A DNA stretch of 59,105 bases. Source: an uncultured Rhodospirillales bacterium. Its GTDB lineage: Bacteria; Pseudomonadota; Alphaproteobacteria; Acetobacterales; Acetobacteraceae. A model generated the notes under the pieces. It saw only the letters and a list, made by a program, of their open reading frames with translations. It made no database searches and had not been told where the DNA came from. Below, in pieces: positions 16,110-24,705 of the stretch (positions are counted from its first letter, which is position 1; every line of letters starts with the position of its first letter). A program made the translations under genes and the position numbers. The DNA is taken from assembly GCA_903927465.1 (NCBI GenBank), contig CAIYMY010000081.1, forward strand, positions 1 to 59,105, given 5' to 3'.

Positions 16110-18422
16110 TCAATTCCTTCCAGGGAGAGGGGCGGCGTGTCGCAGGGCGCGCCAAATCTTCTCAGGTGTTGCAGGCATATCAGGCGGTATCGCGCCACGC
16201 TGCGCAAGCGCATCGGCAATGGCGTTCATGACTGTTTGCGGCGCGGCAATGGCGCCCGCCTGGCCAGAGCCTTTCACACCAAGCGGATTGGCGGCGGTTG
16301 GTGTGCCTTCCAGGATCACTTCAATCGCGGGCACATCATCTGCGCGTGGCAGCGCATAATCCATCAAGGAACCGGTCAGTAATTGGCCTGACTCACGATC
16401 ATAAACAATGTCTTCCAGCATGGCCTGGCCGATGCCCTGCACCAGCCCGCCCTGCACCTGCCCTTGCGTCAGGCGTGGATTCACCAAGCGTCCGTAATCA
16501 TCAACCGCGACATAGCGCGTAAGCCGCGCATGGCCGGTTTCAGGGTCAATCTCCACCTCCGCCGCCTGGCAGCCATTGGGGAAGGTCACGAGGTCGGAGG
16601 TATTGTGACCAGATGCGGAAAGCCCGGGCGCCATGCCTTCAGGCAGGCTGGCCGTATCTTCGGCGGCGCGGGCGATCTCAACCAAGGCGATAAAGCGCTC
16701 ACCCTTCGGCAAGGCGAAGCGCCCATCGGCGAAAGCAAGCGCCGCAGGATCGGCCTGCAGCAAATGCGCGGCAATGATGCGCGCATTTTCCATTAGCGCA
16801 TCAAGCGCCAGCACCAGCGCGCCGCCGCCCAAATGCAGTGATCGCGCACCACCATGGCCATTGCCATTCGGCAGCAATTGCGTATCGGCTTGCTGCACAT
16901 GCACTTCTGCGGGTGTCAGCCCAAGCCGATCCGCGACAATTTGCGCATAGCTTGTTTCATGGCCCTGCCCATTGCTTTGCGTGCCAATCGCAGCTCTCGC
17001 TTGCCCCGAAGCATCCACGGAAACGGAAGCCCATTCACCCGGCGCACCGCGCGCGGTTTCGAGAAAACAGGCAATGCCGCGGCCGAGCAATATGCCGCGC
17101 CGTGCTGCTTCCGCCCGCCTTACGGCGAAACCTGCCGCGTCAGAAACTTTGTCCAATACAGCAAGATTGGTGGCAAACCGACCACCATCCACGGCCATGC
17201 CCATCGCTGTGCGATGCGGCGCATTGGGCAGCATATTCATGGAACGCAAAGCCGCAGGATCGCGCCCCAGGCTGCGCGCCGCTGCATCCACCAGCCTTTC
17301 GATAATGTAATTCGCCTCTGGCTTGCCGGCCCCGCGATAGGCATCCACTGGCAGGCTATTGGTGAAGGCGCCGCGTACTTCCAGATGCATGGAAGGTATC
17401 GCATAGACGCCACCCATGGCCGTGGAGAAAGCATTGGTCGGGCAATGCGGGCCAACCGCGGAAAGATAGGCGCCCATATCCGCGATGCTGCTGATCTCCA
17501 GACCCAGAAAGCGGCCATCATCAGCGAGTGCCAGCCTCGCCTTCGCGCGCAAATCGCGGCCATGCACGGCGGCGGCAAATTCCTCGCTGGGTTCGGCCTG
17601 CCAGGCAATGGCGCGACCAAGCCGGCGCGCGGCCCAAAGCGCCAGTACATATTCCGGAAACAGAAAATTCTTGGCGCCAAAGCCGCCGCCCACATCGGGG
17701 CAGACAAGATGAAAGGCATCTTCCGGCAGGCGAAACACCGTCGCAAGTTGCCGGCGAATGCCATGCACGCCCATGCCAGTGAAGATCAATTCAAACCGAC
17801 TGCCATCGAAATGCGCCAGCGCGGCGCGCGGTTCAATCGGCATGGCATGAACGCGATTATTGAACAGATCGAGGCTGATGACGTGATCAGCCTGCGCGAA
17901 GGCTGCATCTGTTGCGGCGCGATCACCCTTCAGGAAACGAAACGCCTCATTCCCTGGCGCTTGCGGCCAGATTTGCGGTGCCTCCGCGCCAAGGGCGCTG
18001 GCTCCATCAATCACCGCGGGCAGTGGGTCATAGCTGACCTCAATCGCCTCAGCCGCATCACGCGCGGCCGCGGCGTTGCTTGCGATGATCAAGGCAACCG
18101 CCTCGCCTAAATGCCGTACGCGACCCGTGGCGAGTACCGGGCGCGGCGGCACCACCATGGGCGAGACACTGGCCACTACCGCCGTACAGGGCAGCGGCGC
18201 CAGATCATCGGCGGCAAGATCAGCGCCAGTGAAAACGCCCACCACACCGGGCATGGCGCGCGCGGCTTTGGCGTTGATGTCACCCAATACGGCATGGGCA
18301 TGGGGTGAGCGCAGCACAACGGCATGCAGCGCATCAGCGGGAATGATATCCGCAACATAGCGCCCGCGCCCGGTCAGAAACCGAGCATCTTCCAGTCTTG
18401 CAATGGATTTTCCGCTGAACAT
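16110..18422 (-). CDS. Xanthine dehydrogenase-type molybdopterin-binding subunit with Gln at the catalytic Glu position
   Basis: 770 residues from ATG 18422, one base overlapping the isomerase stop. The order is the standard large-subunit plan: LTGRGRYVADI, LRSPHAHAVLGDINAKAA, VCPDVGGGFGAKN for the cofactor site, DAYRGAGKPEANYIIERLVD, GTQSNGQGHETSYAQIVADRL and the C-terminal loop LGVKGSGQAGAIAAPQTVMN. In characterised members that last loop holds a catalytic glutamate in G-x-GE; here the residue is glutamine (codon CAG at 16262-16260, residue 721). The AYRGAGKPE loop is not the AYRCSFR of true CO dehydrogenase. No FAD or 2Fe-2S subunit gene is adjacent. It may be a subfamily with altered chemistry or a weakened enzyme. 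Confidence 0.9.
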   Translation of the reverse strand: MFSGKSIARLEDARFLTGRGRYVADIIPADALHAVVLRSPHAHAVLGDINAKAARAMPGVVGVFTGADLAADDLAPLPCTAVVASVSPMVVPPRPVLATGRVRHLGEAVALIIASNAAAARDAAEAIEVSYDPLPAVIDGASALGAEAPQIWPQAPGNEAFRFLKGDRAATDAAFAQADHVISLDLFNNRVHAMPIEPRAALAHFDGSRFELIFTGMGVHGIRRQLATVFRLPEDAFHLVCPDVGGGFGAKNFLFPEYVLALWAARRLGRAIAWQAEPSEEFAAAVHGRDLRAKARLALADDGRFLGLEISSIADMGAYLSAVGPHCPTNAFSTAMGGVYAIPSMHLEVRGAFTNSLPVDAYRGAGKPEANYIIERLVDAAARSLGRDPAALRSMNMLPNAPHRTAMGMAVDGGRFATNLAVLDKVSDAAGFAVRRAEAARRGILLGRGIACFLETARGAPGEWASVSVDASGQARAAIGTQSNGQGHETSYAQIVADRLGLTPAEVHVQQADTQLLPNGNGHGGARSLHLGGGALVLALDALMENARIIAAHLLQADPAALAFADGRFALPKGERFIALVEIARAAEDTASLPEGMAPGLSASGHNTSDLVTFPNGCQAAEVEIDPETGHARLTRYVAVDDYGRLVNPRLTQGQVQGGLVQGIGQAMLEDIVYDRESGQLLTGSLMDYALPRADDVPAIEVILEGTPTAANPLGVKGSGQAGAIAAPQTVMNAIADALAQRGAIPPDMPATPEKIWRALRHAAPLPGRN

Positions 18423-19030
18423 CAAGCGCCTTTGTTCAAGCGCTTGGCGACGAATTCAAGCCGATCCTGACCCCAGAAAATATCCTCACCAATCACAAAG
18501 GAAGGCGCGCCAAAGACACCGCGTTCCAGCGCGGCGGCGGTATCGGCCTTGCGTTGCTCAAGCCAGCGCGGGTCTTCTGCCAGGCGCAGCAGCGCATCCG
18601 CATCCAGGCCGCAATCGCGGATCAGCGTGGCCAAGGTAGCGGCATCACCCGTATCCTGTTCTTCCTGCCAAAGCGCCTTCAGGATGCGATGCGCCAAGCG
18701 AATTGCCGGCGCATGGCCTTGGGTTTCGCGGAGCGCAATCACGCAGGCCGCACCCGGTAATTCATTGGCCGGGGAATGCTTGGGATGAATATTGATCGGA
18801 ATGCCAAGCGCATCGCGCCAGCGCTGCAATTCCTGCAAGCGATAGGCTTGACGCTGCGGCGAACGCTTGGGCAGCGGCAAGCCGCCAGAACCCGCGAAGA
18901 TGGTGCCAAAATCCACCGGCCAGATGCGAAGCTCCGCGCCATGCTGCGCGGCCAGCGCTTCAATCCGCGCCGCGCCCAGATGGGTCCAGGGCGAATTGAG
19001 CGAAACGTAATAGTCAATCAGCAAAGCCAT
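18422..19030 (-). CDS. 2-hydroxychromene-2-carboxylate isomerase-like protein (DsbA/kappa GST fold)
   Basis: 202 residues. It begins IDYYVSLNSPWTHLGAARIE, with the SPW motif containing the serine that binds glutathione in NahD-type isomerases, and continues with PVDFGTIFAGSGGLPLPKRS, RDALGIPINIHPKHSP and the closing GVFGAPSFVIGEDIFWGQDR. No CxxC thiol pair is present, so it is not a disulfide oxidoreductase. These enzymes rearrange aromatic ring-cleavage or ring-fused products using glutathione. It lies nine bases upstream-to-downstream from the CoA transferase B gene and overlaps the molybdenum subunit, tying it to the catabolic operon. Confidence 0.88.
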   Translation of the reverse strand: MALLIDYYVSLNSPWTHLGAARIEALAAQHGAELRIWPVDFGTIFAGSGGLPLPKRSPQRQAYRLQELQRWRDALGIPINIHPKHSPANELPGAACVIALRETQGHAPAIRLAHRILKALWQEEQDTGDAATLATLIRDCGLDADALLRLAEDPRWLEQRKADTAAALERGVFGAPSFVIGEDIFWGQDRLEFVAKRLNKGA

Positions 19031-19039
19031 GGCGTTTCC

Positions 19040-19669
19040 TCACGCGATGATGGGGCAGGCGGTGGCGGCGCGCACTTCTTCCAGCGTCACGCCGGGGGCA
19101 AGATCACGCAAAGCGAAGCCTTCACCCAAGGGCGCGAAAAGACCAAGATCGGTCACCACCAGCGTCACCACGCCGGCGGCAGTAATCGGCAGGCTACAAC
19201 GCGGCAGCAATCGGGAAGCACCATCACGCGTGCGATGTTCCAGCATGATGAAAACGCGCTGTGCGGAGGCAGCCAAATCCATCGCGCCGCCAATGCCACC
19301 GCCCTTGGCGCCCTTCAGCTTCCAATTGGCGAAATCGCCATTGGCGGCGACTTCATAGGCACCCATCACCGTCACATCCATTCGTCCGCCGCGGATCAGC
19401 GCAAAGCTATCGGCGTGATGCACAATGGAAGCACCGGGGTTGAGCACAACATTCTGCCCGCCCGCATTGACCAGATTGAGGTCTTCCGTGCCGGGCGCGC
19501 AAACCGCTCCATAACCGATCACGCCATTTTCAGCATGGAAAATGATATCGCGATCGCCCATGGGCACATCGGCAATCATTGTCGGCATGCCGACACCAAG
19601 ATTGACCACCCAGCCATCCTGAAATTCGCGCACCAGCCGTTCGGCCATTTGCATGCGTGTCCAGCTCAT
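19040..19669 (-). CDS. CoA transferase subunit B (SCOT family)
   Basis: 209 residues from ATG 19669, overlapping the subunit A stop by ATGA. The catalytic Glu region is visible as FHAENGVIGYG, preceded by VVNLGVGMPTMIADVP. DFANWKLKGAKGGGIGGAMD and RCSLPITAAGVVTLVVTDLG complete the beta-subunit pattern. With subunit A it moves CoA from a donor acyl-CoA to a carboxylic acid, the usual activation step before beta-oxidation or thiolysis of a ring-cleavage product. The specific acid cannot be read from sequence; 3-oxoadipate- and acetoacetate-type enzymes share these motifs. Confidence 0.92.
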   Translation of the reverse strand: MSWTRMQMAERLVREFQDGWVVNLGVGMPTMIADVPMGDRDIIFHAENGVIGYGAVCAPGTEDLNLVNAGGQNVVLNPGASIVHHADSFALIRGGRMDVTVMGAYEVAANGDFANWKLKGAKGGGIGGAMDLAASAQRVFIMLEHRTRDGASRLLPRCSLPITAAGVVTLVVTDLGLFAPLGEGFALRDLAPGVTLEEVRAATACPIIA

Positions 19670-20400
19670 CGTGCGACCTCCCGCTTGCGAGTCCAAAGCC
19701 CCATGGGTGGTGGTGGCACGCGGATCAGCCGATGCACCACAAGGCCCATTGTATGCACATCATCGGCATCTATCGCGCCGGCGGGAAGGATGTCTTCCTC
19801 CACTTCCACAATGGTGGTTTTTGCGGCCATCGCCATCAAGGGATTGAAATTGCGCTGGCTACGATGGAAGCGAAGGTTGCCTGTGCTATCCGCCCGCGCG
19901 GCACGAATAAAGGCGAAGTCCACTGGCAGCGCATATTCCAGCAAATAGCGCCTGCCATTGATCTCCCGCGTTTCACGCCCTTCCGCCAATTCGGTGCCAA
20001 CCGCGGTTGGTGTGTAGAAGGCGGGAATGCCCGCGCCGGCTGCGCGCAGCCGCTCTGCCAGGGTGCCTTGCGGGACGATTTCTGCCTCCACCTCTCCGGA
20101 TTCATAGTATTTGGTGAAGGGCAGTACATCAGATGCGCGGGTCGCGGCGGTGAAGGAGCATATCACCTTCGCGACCTGGCCGTTTTCCACCAGCATGCCG
20201 ATATCGGGCATGCGCGGCTTGTGCGCGCCGCCCGTGGTATTGGCGATGCAGGTCAGGCGCTTGGCGCCGCGACGCGCCAGGGCGGCAATCAGATTATACG
20301 GCGTGCCTGGGCCGGCGAAGCCGCCAATGGCAATCACCGCGCCGTCCGGAATATCCGCGACCGCCGCATCGAAATCCGGATAGGTCTTGTTGCGCGCCAT
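19666..20400 (-). CDS. CoA transferase subunit A (SCOT family)
   Basis: 244 residues. The alpha-subunit CoA-binding loop reads VIAIGGFAGPGTPYNLIAAL, followed by ANTTGGAHKPRMPDIGMLVE, VICSFTAATRASDVLPFTKY, EAEIVPQGTLAERLRAAGAG and IPAFYTPTAVGTELAEG. The C-terminal VVEVEEDILPAGAIDADDVH is also typical. The SCOT A-subunit usually has GGFGLCGIPENLI at the loop; here FAGPGTPYNL is a variant seen in catabolic CoA transferases. It is the first gene of a probable five-gene transcript: CoA transferase A-B, isomerase, molybdenum subunit, CE4 hydrolase. Confidence 0.92.
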   Translation of the reverse strand: MARNKTYPDFDAAVADIPDGAVIAIGGFAGPGTPYNLIAALARRGAKRLTCIANTTGGAHKPRMPDIGMLVENGQVAKVICSFTAATRASDVLPFTKYYESGEVEAEIVPQGTLAERLRAAGAGIPAFYTPTAVGTELAEGRETREINGRRYLLEYALPVDFAFIRAARADSTGNLRFHRSQRNFNPLMAMAAKTTIVEVEEDILPAGAIDADDVHTMGLVVHRLIRVPPPPMGLWTRKREVAR

Positions 20401-20483
20401 GCGGTGCCCCTAGCAATGTGTAGCTTATGCTTCGCCGAAGTGGCGCCGATGGCAAGGGGGTAAGCGGGCTTCTGTTCGCGAAG

Positions 20484-20513
20484 GCCCCGCGTAATCCTTA
20501 GAAAAGCGGGGGC
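20484..20513 (-). terminator. GC-rich hairpin downstream of the Bug-type gene
   Basis: On the minus strand GCCCCCGC and GCGGGGC can pair across a 15-base loop (20513-20484), about 40 bases after the 20551 stop codon. The loop has TTTTC but no terminal T-run follows, so it is terminator-like only. It lies in the 150-base gap before the CoA transferase operon, which would separate the two transcripts. Confidence 0.35.
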
Positions 20514-20550
20514 TCGCCACGTTCCACACGGCAATTACCGGCAATCTGCA

Positions 20551-21519
20551 TCAATCAAGCTTGATGTTATTGGCGCGCACAACGCGGCCCCAGACCTCGA
20601 TCTCATTATCCAGCCAGCGGCGGAAGGAATCCGGGCCCTCGGCGCGGTTTTCGCCGCCTAGCGCGGTGATGCGTTCGGCAACAGCAGGCACGGCCATGGC
20701 AGCGCGGAGGTCACGCGAAAGACGTTCAACCATCGCGGGCGGGGTGCCGCCTTGCACCAGCACGCCCTGCCAGGTGCCGCTTTCGGCCGCCGGCCAGCCG
20801 AGTTCCTTGAAAGTTGGCACATCCGGGAAATCCGGCAGGCGGCGCGGGCCGGTCACGGCGATGGGGCGCAATTGCCCTTGCTTGCAGAAGGGTGCGGTTG
20901 CGGTGGCGCCATTGATCAGCAGCTGCGCTTCGCCCGTGGCCACGGCGGTCAGCGCCGCTGCCCCGCCGCGATAGGGTACTTGTGTCAGATCAGCGCCCCA
21001 ATGCTGCGTCACCAAAAGCCCTGTCAGGTGATTGCCCACGCCAATCCCGGCATGGCCGATATTCACTTTGGTGGGGTTAGCCTTGGCATAGGCCACCAAT
21101 TCCGCTGCATTATTCACCGGCACGGAAGGATGCACCGCAAGGATATAGGGCGCGTAGATCAGCATCGTCACCGGCGCCAAATCCCGCTTCAGATCAAAGG
21201 GAAAGCGCGTATAGAGCGAAGGCGCCGTCGCCAGCGTTGAAACATCAATGATCAACATGGTGTGACCATCGGGCGGCGATTTCGCTACTAGATCAGCACC
21301 AATGTTCCCGCCGGCGCCAGTGCGGTTTTCCACCACCACATTTTGGCCGAAGGATTTGGTGAGTTCTGGTGAAAGCAAGCGCGCAATGATGTCCGAAGTG
21401 CCACCTGGGGCGAAGGGCACAATGAAGCGCACCGGCCGATCCAGATTCTGCGCCATAGCGGGCAAGGCAGCCAGGCTTGAAAGGGCAAGCGCGCCCTTCA
21501 GTGTGTCACGGCGATTCAT
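20551..21519 (-). CDS. Bug-family (tripartite tricarboxylate transporter) solute-binding protein
   Basis: 322 residues with CGGAGGAAACCC before the ATG. The N-terminus NRRDTLKGALALSSLAALPA has paired arginines and a hydrophobic core, compatible with Tat or Sec export. The mature part has the Bug signatures: VRFIVPFAPGGTSDIIARLL, VVVENRTGAGGNIGADLVAK, PPDGHTMLIID, HAGIGVGNHLTGLL, QVPYRGGAAALTAV and LPDFPDVPTFKELGWP. No TctA/TctB membrane genes are adjacent, which is common for orphan Bug proteins. It binds a small carboxylate in the periplasm; its neighbours suggest a substrate of the catabolic island. Confidence 0.92.
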   Translation of the reverse strand: MNRRDTLKGALALSSLAALPAMAQNLDRPVRFIVPFAPGGTSDIIARLLSPELTKSFGQNVVVENRTGAGGNIGADLVAKSPPDGHTMLIIDVSTLATAPSLYTRFPFDLKRDLAPVTMLIYAPYILAVHPSVPVNNAAELVAYAKANPTKVNIGHAGIGVGNHLTGLLVTQHWGADLTQVPYRGGAAALTAVATGEAQLLINGATATAPFCKQGQLRPIAVTGPRRLPDFPDVPTFKELGWPAAESGTWQGVLVQGGTPPAMVERLSRDLRAAMAVPAVAERITALGGENRAEGPDSFRRWLDNEIEVWGRVVRANNIKLD

Positions 21520-21579
21520 GGGTTTCCTCCGTCAGTTTCAGGAAATGGTTGCGCTAATGCAAGCCCCTGTCCAGAGCCT

Positions 21580-22290
21580 TCAGTTCCGCGGGCAGGTCGC
21601 AAGAGCAACCTGGACAAAGCCGCGCATATCACTCGCGGTAATGGCAAGGTCCAGTTCCAGATTGCCCACGGGCAGAACAAGGCGCTGCGGCAAGCCGGTC
21701 AGGTTTTCCGTACGACCATTCCAGGCCGTGGTAACCGTCACATTGGCCAGCCGCGCCGCATCTTCCGTGCCGGCCGGCATGGCGGCGGTGATGCGAAGTA
21801 AGCCATCCATGAAGCTGGTGCCTTCCTCCGCATTCGGCGCGCCACCAAAGCGAACGGCGAAGCGGCGGATGATCGGGCGGCCTTCACAGCGGCGCGGATT
21901 ATCGGCGGCGCGCAGCACCTCCATCAGCCGTTCCGGCGCAATACCGGCGGCGATACGCTGCGCGGCAGTGGCCAGCACATCCGTGAAGGGCGGGCGCGGC
22001 ACTTCCTGATCATGGCGCGCGCGCCAGGTGCTGGCCTCGGCGCGCGCTTGTTCAAGTTCGGCGACAAGGCTGGCGTTTTCGCCGGCCACAGCACTTTCGC
22101 GTTCTGCCGCCGCCGCCAGACGTGCTTCAAGGGTGGAGACCTCGGCGCGCGCGATCTCCTCCGCGCCACGATAGGCAATGACGCCAAAGCCCAGAAACAC
22201 CAGCAACAGCATGGCGGCTTGGGACAGGCGCCACAGCCAGCGCGTGGCACGCTGGCGGCGTTCCCGGTTGCGTCTTCTGCCAAGGGTCAT
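21580..22290 (-). CDS. Unknown single-pass membrane protein with coiled coil
   Basis: 236 residues from ATG 22290, seven bases after the stop of the second molybdenum subunit gene. I do not recognise the family. An Arg-rich cytoplasmic start (RRRNRERRQRATRWLW) leads into one hydrophobic helix around residues 25-42 (AAMLLLVFLGFGVIAYRG). Then comes an Ala/Glu-rich heptad-like stretch at about 45-90, and a soluble domain containing DNPRRCEGRPIIRRFAVRF and TTAWNGRTENLTGLPQRLVL, ending VALATCPRN. Two cysteines (in RRCEG and ATCPRN) could pair if periplasmic. Coupling to a molybdenum enzyme gene suggests an accessory role, but nothing in the sequence proves it. Confidence 0.7.
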   Translation of the reverse strand: MTLGRRRNRERRQRATRWLWRLSQAAMLLLVFLGFGVIAYRGAEEIARAEVSTLEARLAAAAERESAVAGENASLVAELEQARAEASTWRARHDQEVPRPPFTDVLATAAQRIAAGIAPERLMEVLRAADNPRRCEGRPIIRRFAVRFGGAPNAEEGTSFMDGLLRITAAMPAGTEDAARLANVTVTTAWNGRTENLTGLPQRLVLPVGNLELDLAITASDMRGFVQVALATCPRN

Positions 22291-22297
22291 GGGCGTT

Positions 22298-24625
22298 TCA
22301 GCCTTGCAGCAGCGCCCAGATGCGGGGCGGCGTGAGTGGCATTTGCACGCTATCGGCCACCGCACCGCGCCCATGCCGCGCCAGCGCATCCGCCACCGCA
22401 TTCACCAGCGCCGGCGTGGCACCAATGGTGCCAAGTTCACCCACACCCTTCACACCCAAAGGATTGGTGCGGCAGGGGATGGATTGATCAAGCAACGTTG
22501 TCGCTGTTGGCAGCATATCCGCGCGCGGCATGGTGTAATCCATGAAGCTTGCGGTCAGCGGTTGGCCGGTGGAGGGATCGTAGATCACCGCCTCACACAA
22601 TGCCTGGCCAATGCCTTGCAGCGCACCGCCCACCACCTGACCTTCGACGATCAAGGGGTTCACCACGCGCCCCGCATCATTGTTGGAAACATAAAGCGGA
22701 ATGGCAACCTCGCCCGTATCGAGATCAATTTCCACTTCCGCGATATGGCAGCCATTGGGCCAGGTGGGGCCGGAAACAGAGCTGGTGGAATCAATGAAAA
22801 TGCGACCTTCCGGCTGCTTCGCGGCCAAGTCGAAAAGCCCAATGCGCCGATCCGTGCCCGCCACCTGGAAGGCACCGGCCAGATATTCCAGATCAACCGG
22901 TGCGACTTCCAGCGCATCGGCGGCAAGATTACGCGCCTTGTCCACGGTCTTGTCGGCAGCGACCTTTACCGCTGATCCCGCCGTGAACAGGGAACGCGAC
23001 CCCGCGCTGCCAAAGCCGCTGCCGCGATCCGAATCGCCCATGACGATTTTGATACTGTCCAGTTCAACGCCAAAAACATCCACTGCAAGCTGCGCATAGC
23101 TGGTGGCGATGCCCTGACCCATGGCTTGCGTGGTGGCGTAGATTTCAATTTCGCGATTGGCCTTCACGGCCACGGTCACGCGTTCTTCGAACACATTCCC
23201 ACCTGTCCATTCCAGGAAGGTGGCAATGCCGCGCCCACGCAGCTTGCCCGCCTTGGCGGATTGCGCGGCGCGCGCAGCAAACCCCTGCCAATCCGCGGCG
23301 ACCAAGGCCTGGTCCATGATTTTTTCGAAGCTGCCGCTATCATAGCTTTGGCCCATAGCGTTTTTATAGGGCATTTGCTCTGGCCGGATCATGTTGCGCC
23401 GACGGAGTTCCGCGGGATCAAGCCCAAGCTTGCGCGCTGCCGCATCCATCAGGCGTTCGATGATGTAAATCGCCTCAGGCCGCCCGGCGCCGCGATAAGG
23501 GCCAGTGGGGGCGGTATTGGTCAGCACAGCGGTGAATTGGAAATCAATATTCGTGATGTCGTAAATGCTGGTGGAAACCCAAGGCCCGATCAGCAATTGA
23601 ATGGCGACCCCAGAATTGCGCGTATAGCCGCCCATATTGGCAAGCGTCCGCACGCGCAGGCCAAGCACCTTGCCATCGGCATCCAGCGCCAATTCCGCCT
23701 TGCTATCCGTATCACGGCCATGCAGCGCGGCAAGGAAATCTTCCATCCGCTCCGCAGCCCAGCGCACCGGTCGGCCCAGCCGCCGTGCGGCGAAAGCCAC
23801 CACCGCATCTTCGGCATAAAGCCCTGTTTTCATGCCAAAGCCGCCGCCAACATCGCCCACCAGCACGCGAACGCGATCCGTCGGGATATCCAGCACTTCC
23901 TTGCAAAGCTGATCACGAAAGCCTGATGGCATTTGCGTGCTCATGCGGATGGTGAAGCGATCACTCGCGCCATCATATTCGGCCAGCACCACGCGCGGTT
24001 CCATGGAAACCGGGGCAAGGCGCTGGTTCACCAGATCAAGCGCCACAACATGCGCTGCCTTCGCGAAGGCAGCTTCCACCGCCGCCTGATCGCCGTAGCG
24101 GGTTTCGGCAACGATATTGTTGCCGGCGGCGGGCCAAAGCTGCGGCGCGCCGGGGGCGATAGCGTCGCGCAGCCCAGTCACGGCGGGCAATTCTTCGTAA
24201 TCCACCATGATGGCTTCGGCTGCATCACGCGCCGCGGCTGCGCTTTCGGCGATGATGGCGGCGACGGGTTCGCCCACAAAACGCACCAGCCCCTGCGCCA
24301 GGATCGGGCGCGGCGGCGCTGCCAGGTCTGACCCATCCGGGCGCTTGAAAGGCAGCGCGACGCCAAGCGATTTCAACCCGGCAGCGGCCACATCTTCCCC
24401 AGTCAGGATCGCCACCACACCCGGCATGGCGTGCGCGGCGCTGGTATCAATCGAGGCTATGCGCGCATGGGCATGGGGGGAGCGTAAAAACACCAGATGC
24501 GCCTGGCCCGGCAGGGCTTCGTCATTGGTGAAGCGGCCAGCGCCGGCCAAAAGCGGCCCATCTTCCAGCCGCCGCACCGCCTGGCCGCTACCGAAGCGGC
24601 CCACCGTGTCATTCATGCCATCCAT
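22298..24625 (-). CDS. Xanthine dehydrogenase-type molybdopterin-binding subunit (catalytic Glu present)
   Basis: 775 residues from ATG 24625, seven bases after AGGTG; the nearby ATG 24616 is less well spaced. The plan matches the 16110-18422 protein: LRSPHAHARIASIDTSAAHA, LVGDVGGGFGMKTGLYAEDA, TGPYRGAGRPEAIYIIERLM, TTQAMGQGIATSYAQLAVDV, GGALQGIGQALCEAVIYDPS and the C-terminal NPLGVKGVGELGTIGATPAL. Here the catalytic glutamate in GVGE is intact (residue 730). PYRGAGRPE places it with form II CoxL-like or aldehyde/xanthine oxidoreductases rather than CO dehydrogenase. No CoxM or CoxS partner is within the window, so it must borrow electron-transfer subunits from elsewhere if active. Confidence 0.92.
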   Translation of the reverse strand: MDGMNDTVGRFGSGQAVRRLEDGPLLAGAGRFTNDEALPGQAHLVFLRSPHAHARIASIDTSAAHAMPGVVAILTGEDVAAAGLKSLGVALPFKRPDGSDLAAPPRPILAQGLVRFVGEPVAAIIAESAAAARDAAEAIMVDYEELPAVTGLRDAIAPGAPQLWPAAGNNIVAETRYGDQAAVEAAFAKAAHVVALDLVNQRLAPVSMEPRVVLAEYDGASDRFTIRMSTQMPSGFRDQLCKEVLDIPTDRVRVLVGDVGGGFGMKTGLYAEDAVVAFAARRLGRPVRWAAERMEDFLAALHGRDTDSKAELALDADGKVLGLRVRTLANMGGYTRNSGVAIQLLIGPWVSTSIYDITNIDFQFTAVLTNTAPTGPYRGAGRPEAIYIIERLMDAAARKLGLDPAELRRRNMIRPEQMPYKNAMGQSYDSGSFEKIMDQALVAADWQGFAARAAQSAKAGKLRGRGIATFLEWTGGNVFEERVTVAVKANREIEIYATTQAMGQGIATSYAQLAVDVFGVELDSIKIVMGDSDRGSGFGSAGSRSLFTAGSAVKVAADKTVDKARNLAADALEVAPVDLEYLAGAFQVAGTDRRIGLFDLAAKQPEGRIFIDSTSSVSGPTWPNGCHIAEVEIDLDTGEVAIPLYVSNNDAGRVVNPLIVEGQVVGGALQGIGQALCEAVIYDPSTGQPLTASFMDYTMPRADMLPTATTLLDQSIPCRTNPLGVKGVGELGTIGATPALVNAVADALARHGRGAVADSVQMPLTPPRIWALLQG

Positions 24626-24705
24626 GGCTCTGCACCTATTTGTCCCGGCGGGCGGATTTGCCACTGCCTTTTCAAGGGTTCATCTGCGACGGAAATCCCT
24701 GTGCA

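Noticed and set aside
16854-18110. Long plus-strand open frame opposite the molybdenum subunit gene
   Set aside because: It is the antisense shadow of a well-supported gene, with no family motifs and no ribosome-binding site.
16110-18422. CO dehydrogenase (CoxL form I) identity for the molybdenum subunits
   Set aside because: Both lack the AYRCSFR active-site loop (they have AYRGAGKPE and PYRGAGRPE) and no coxM or coxS is next to them.
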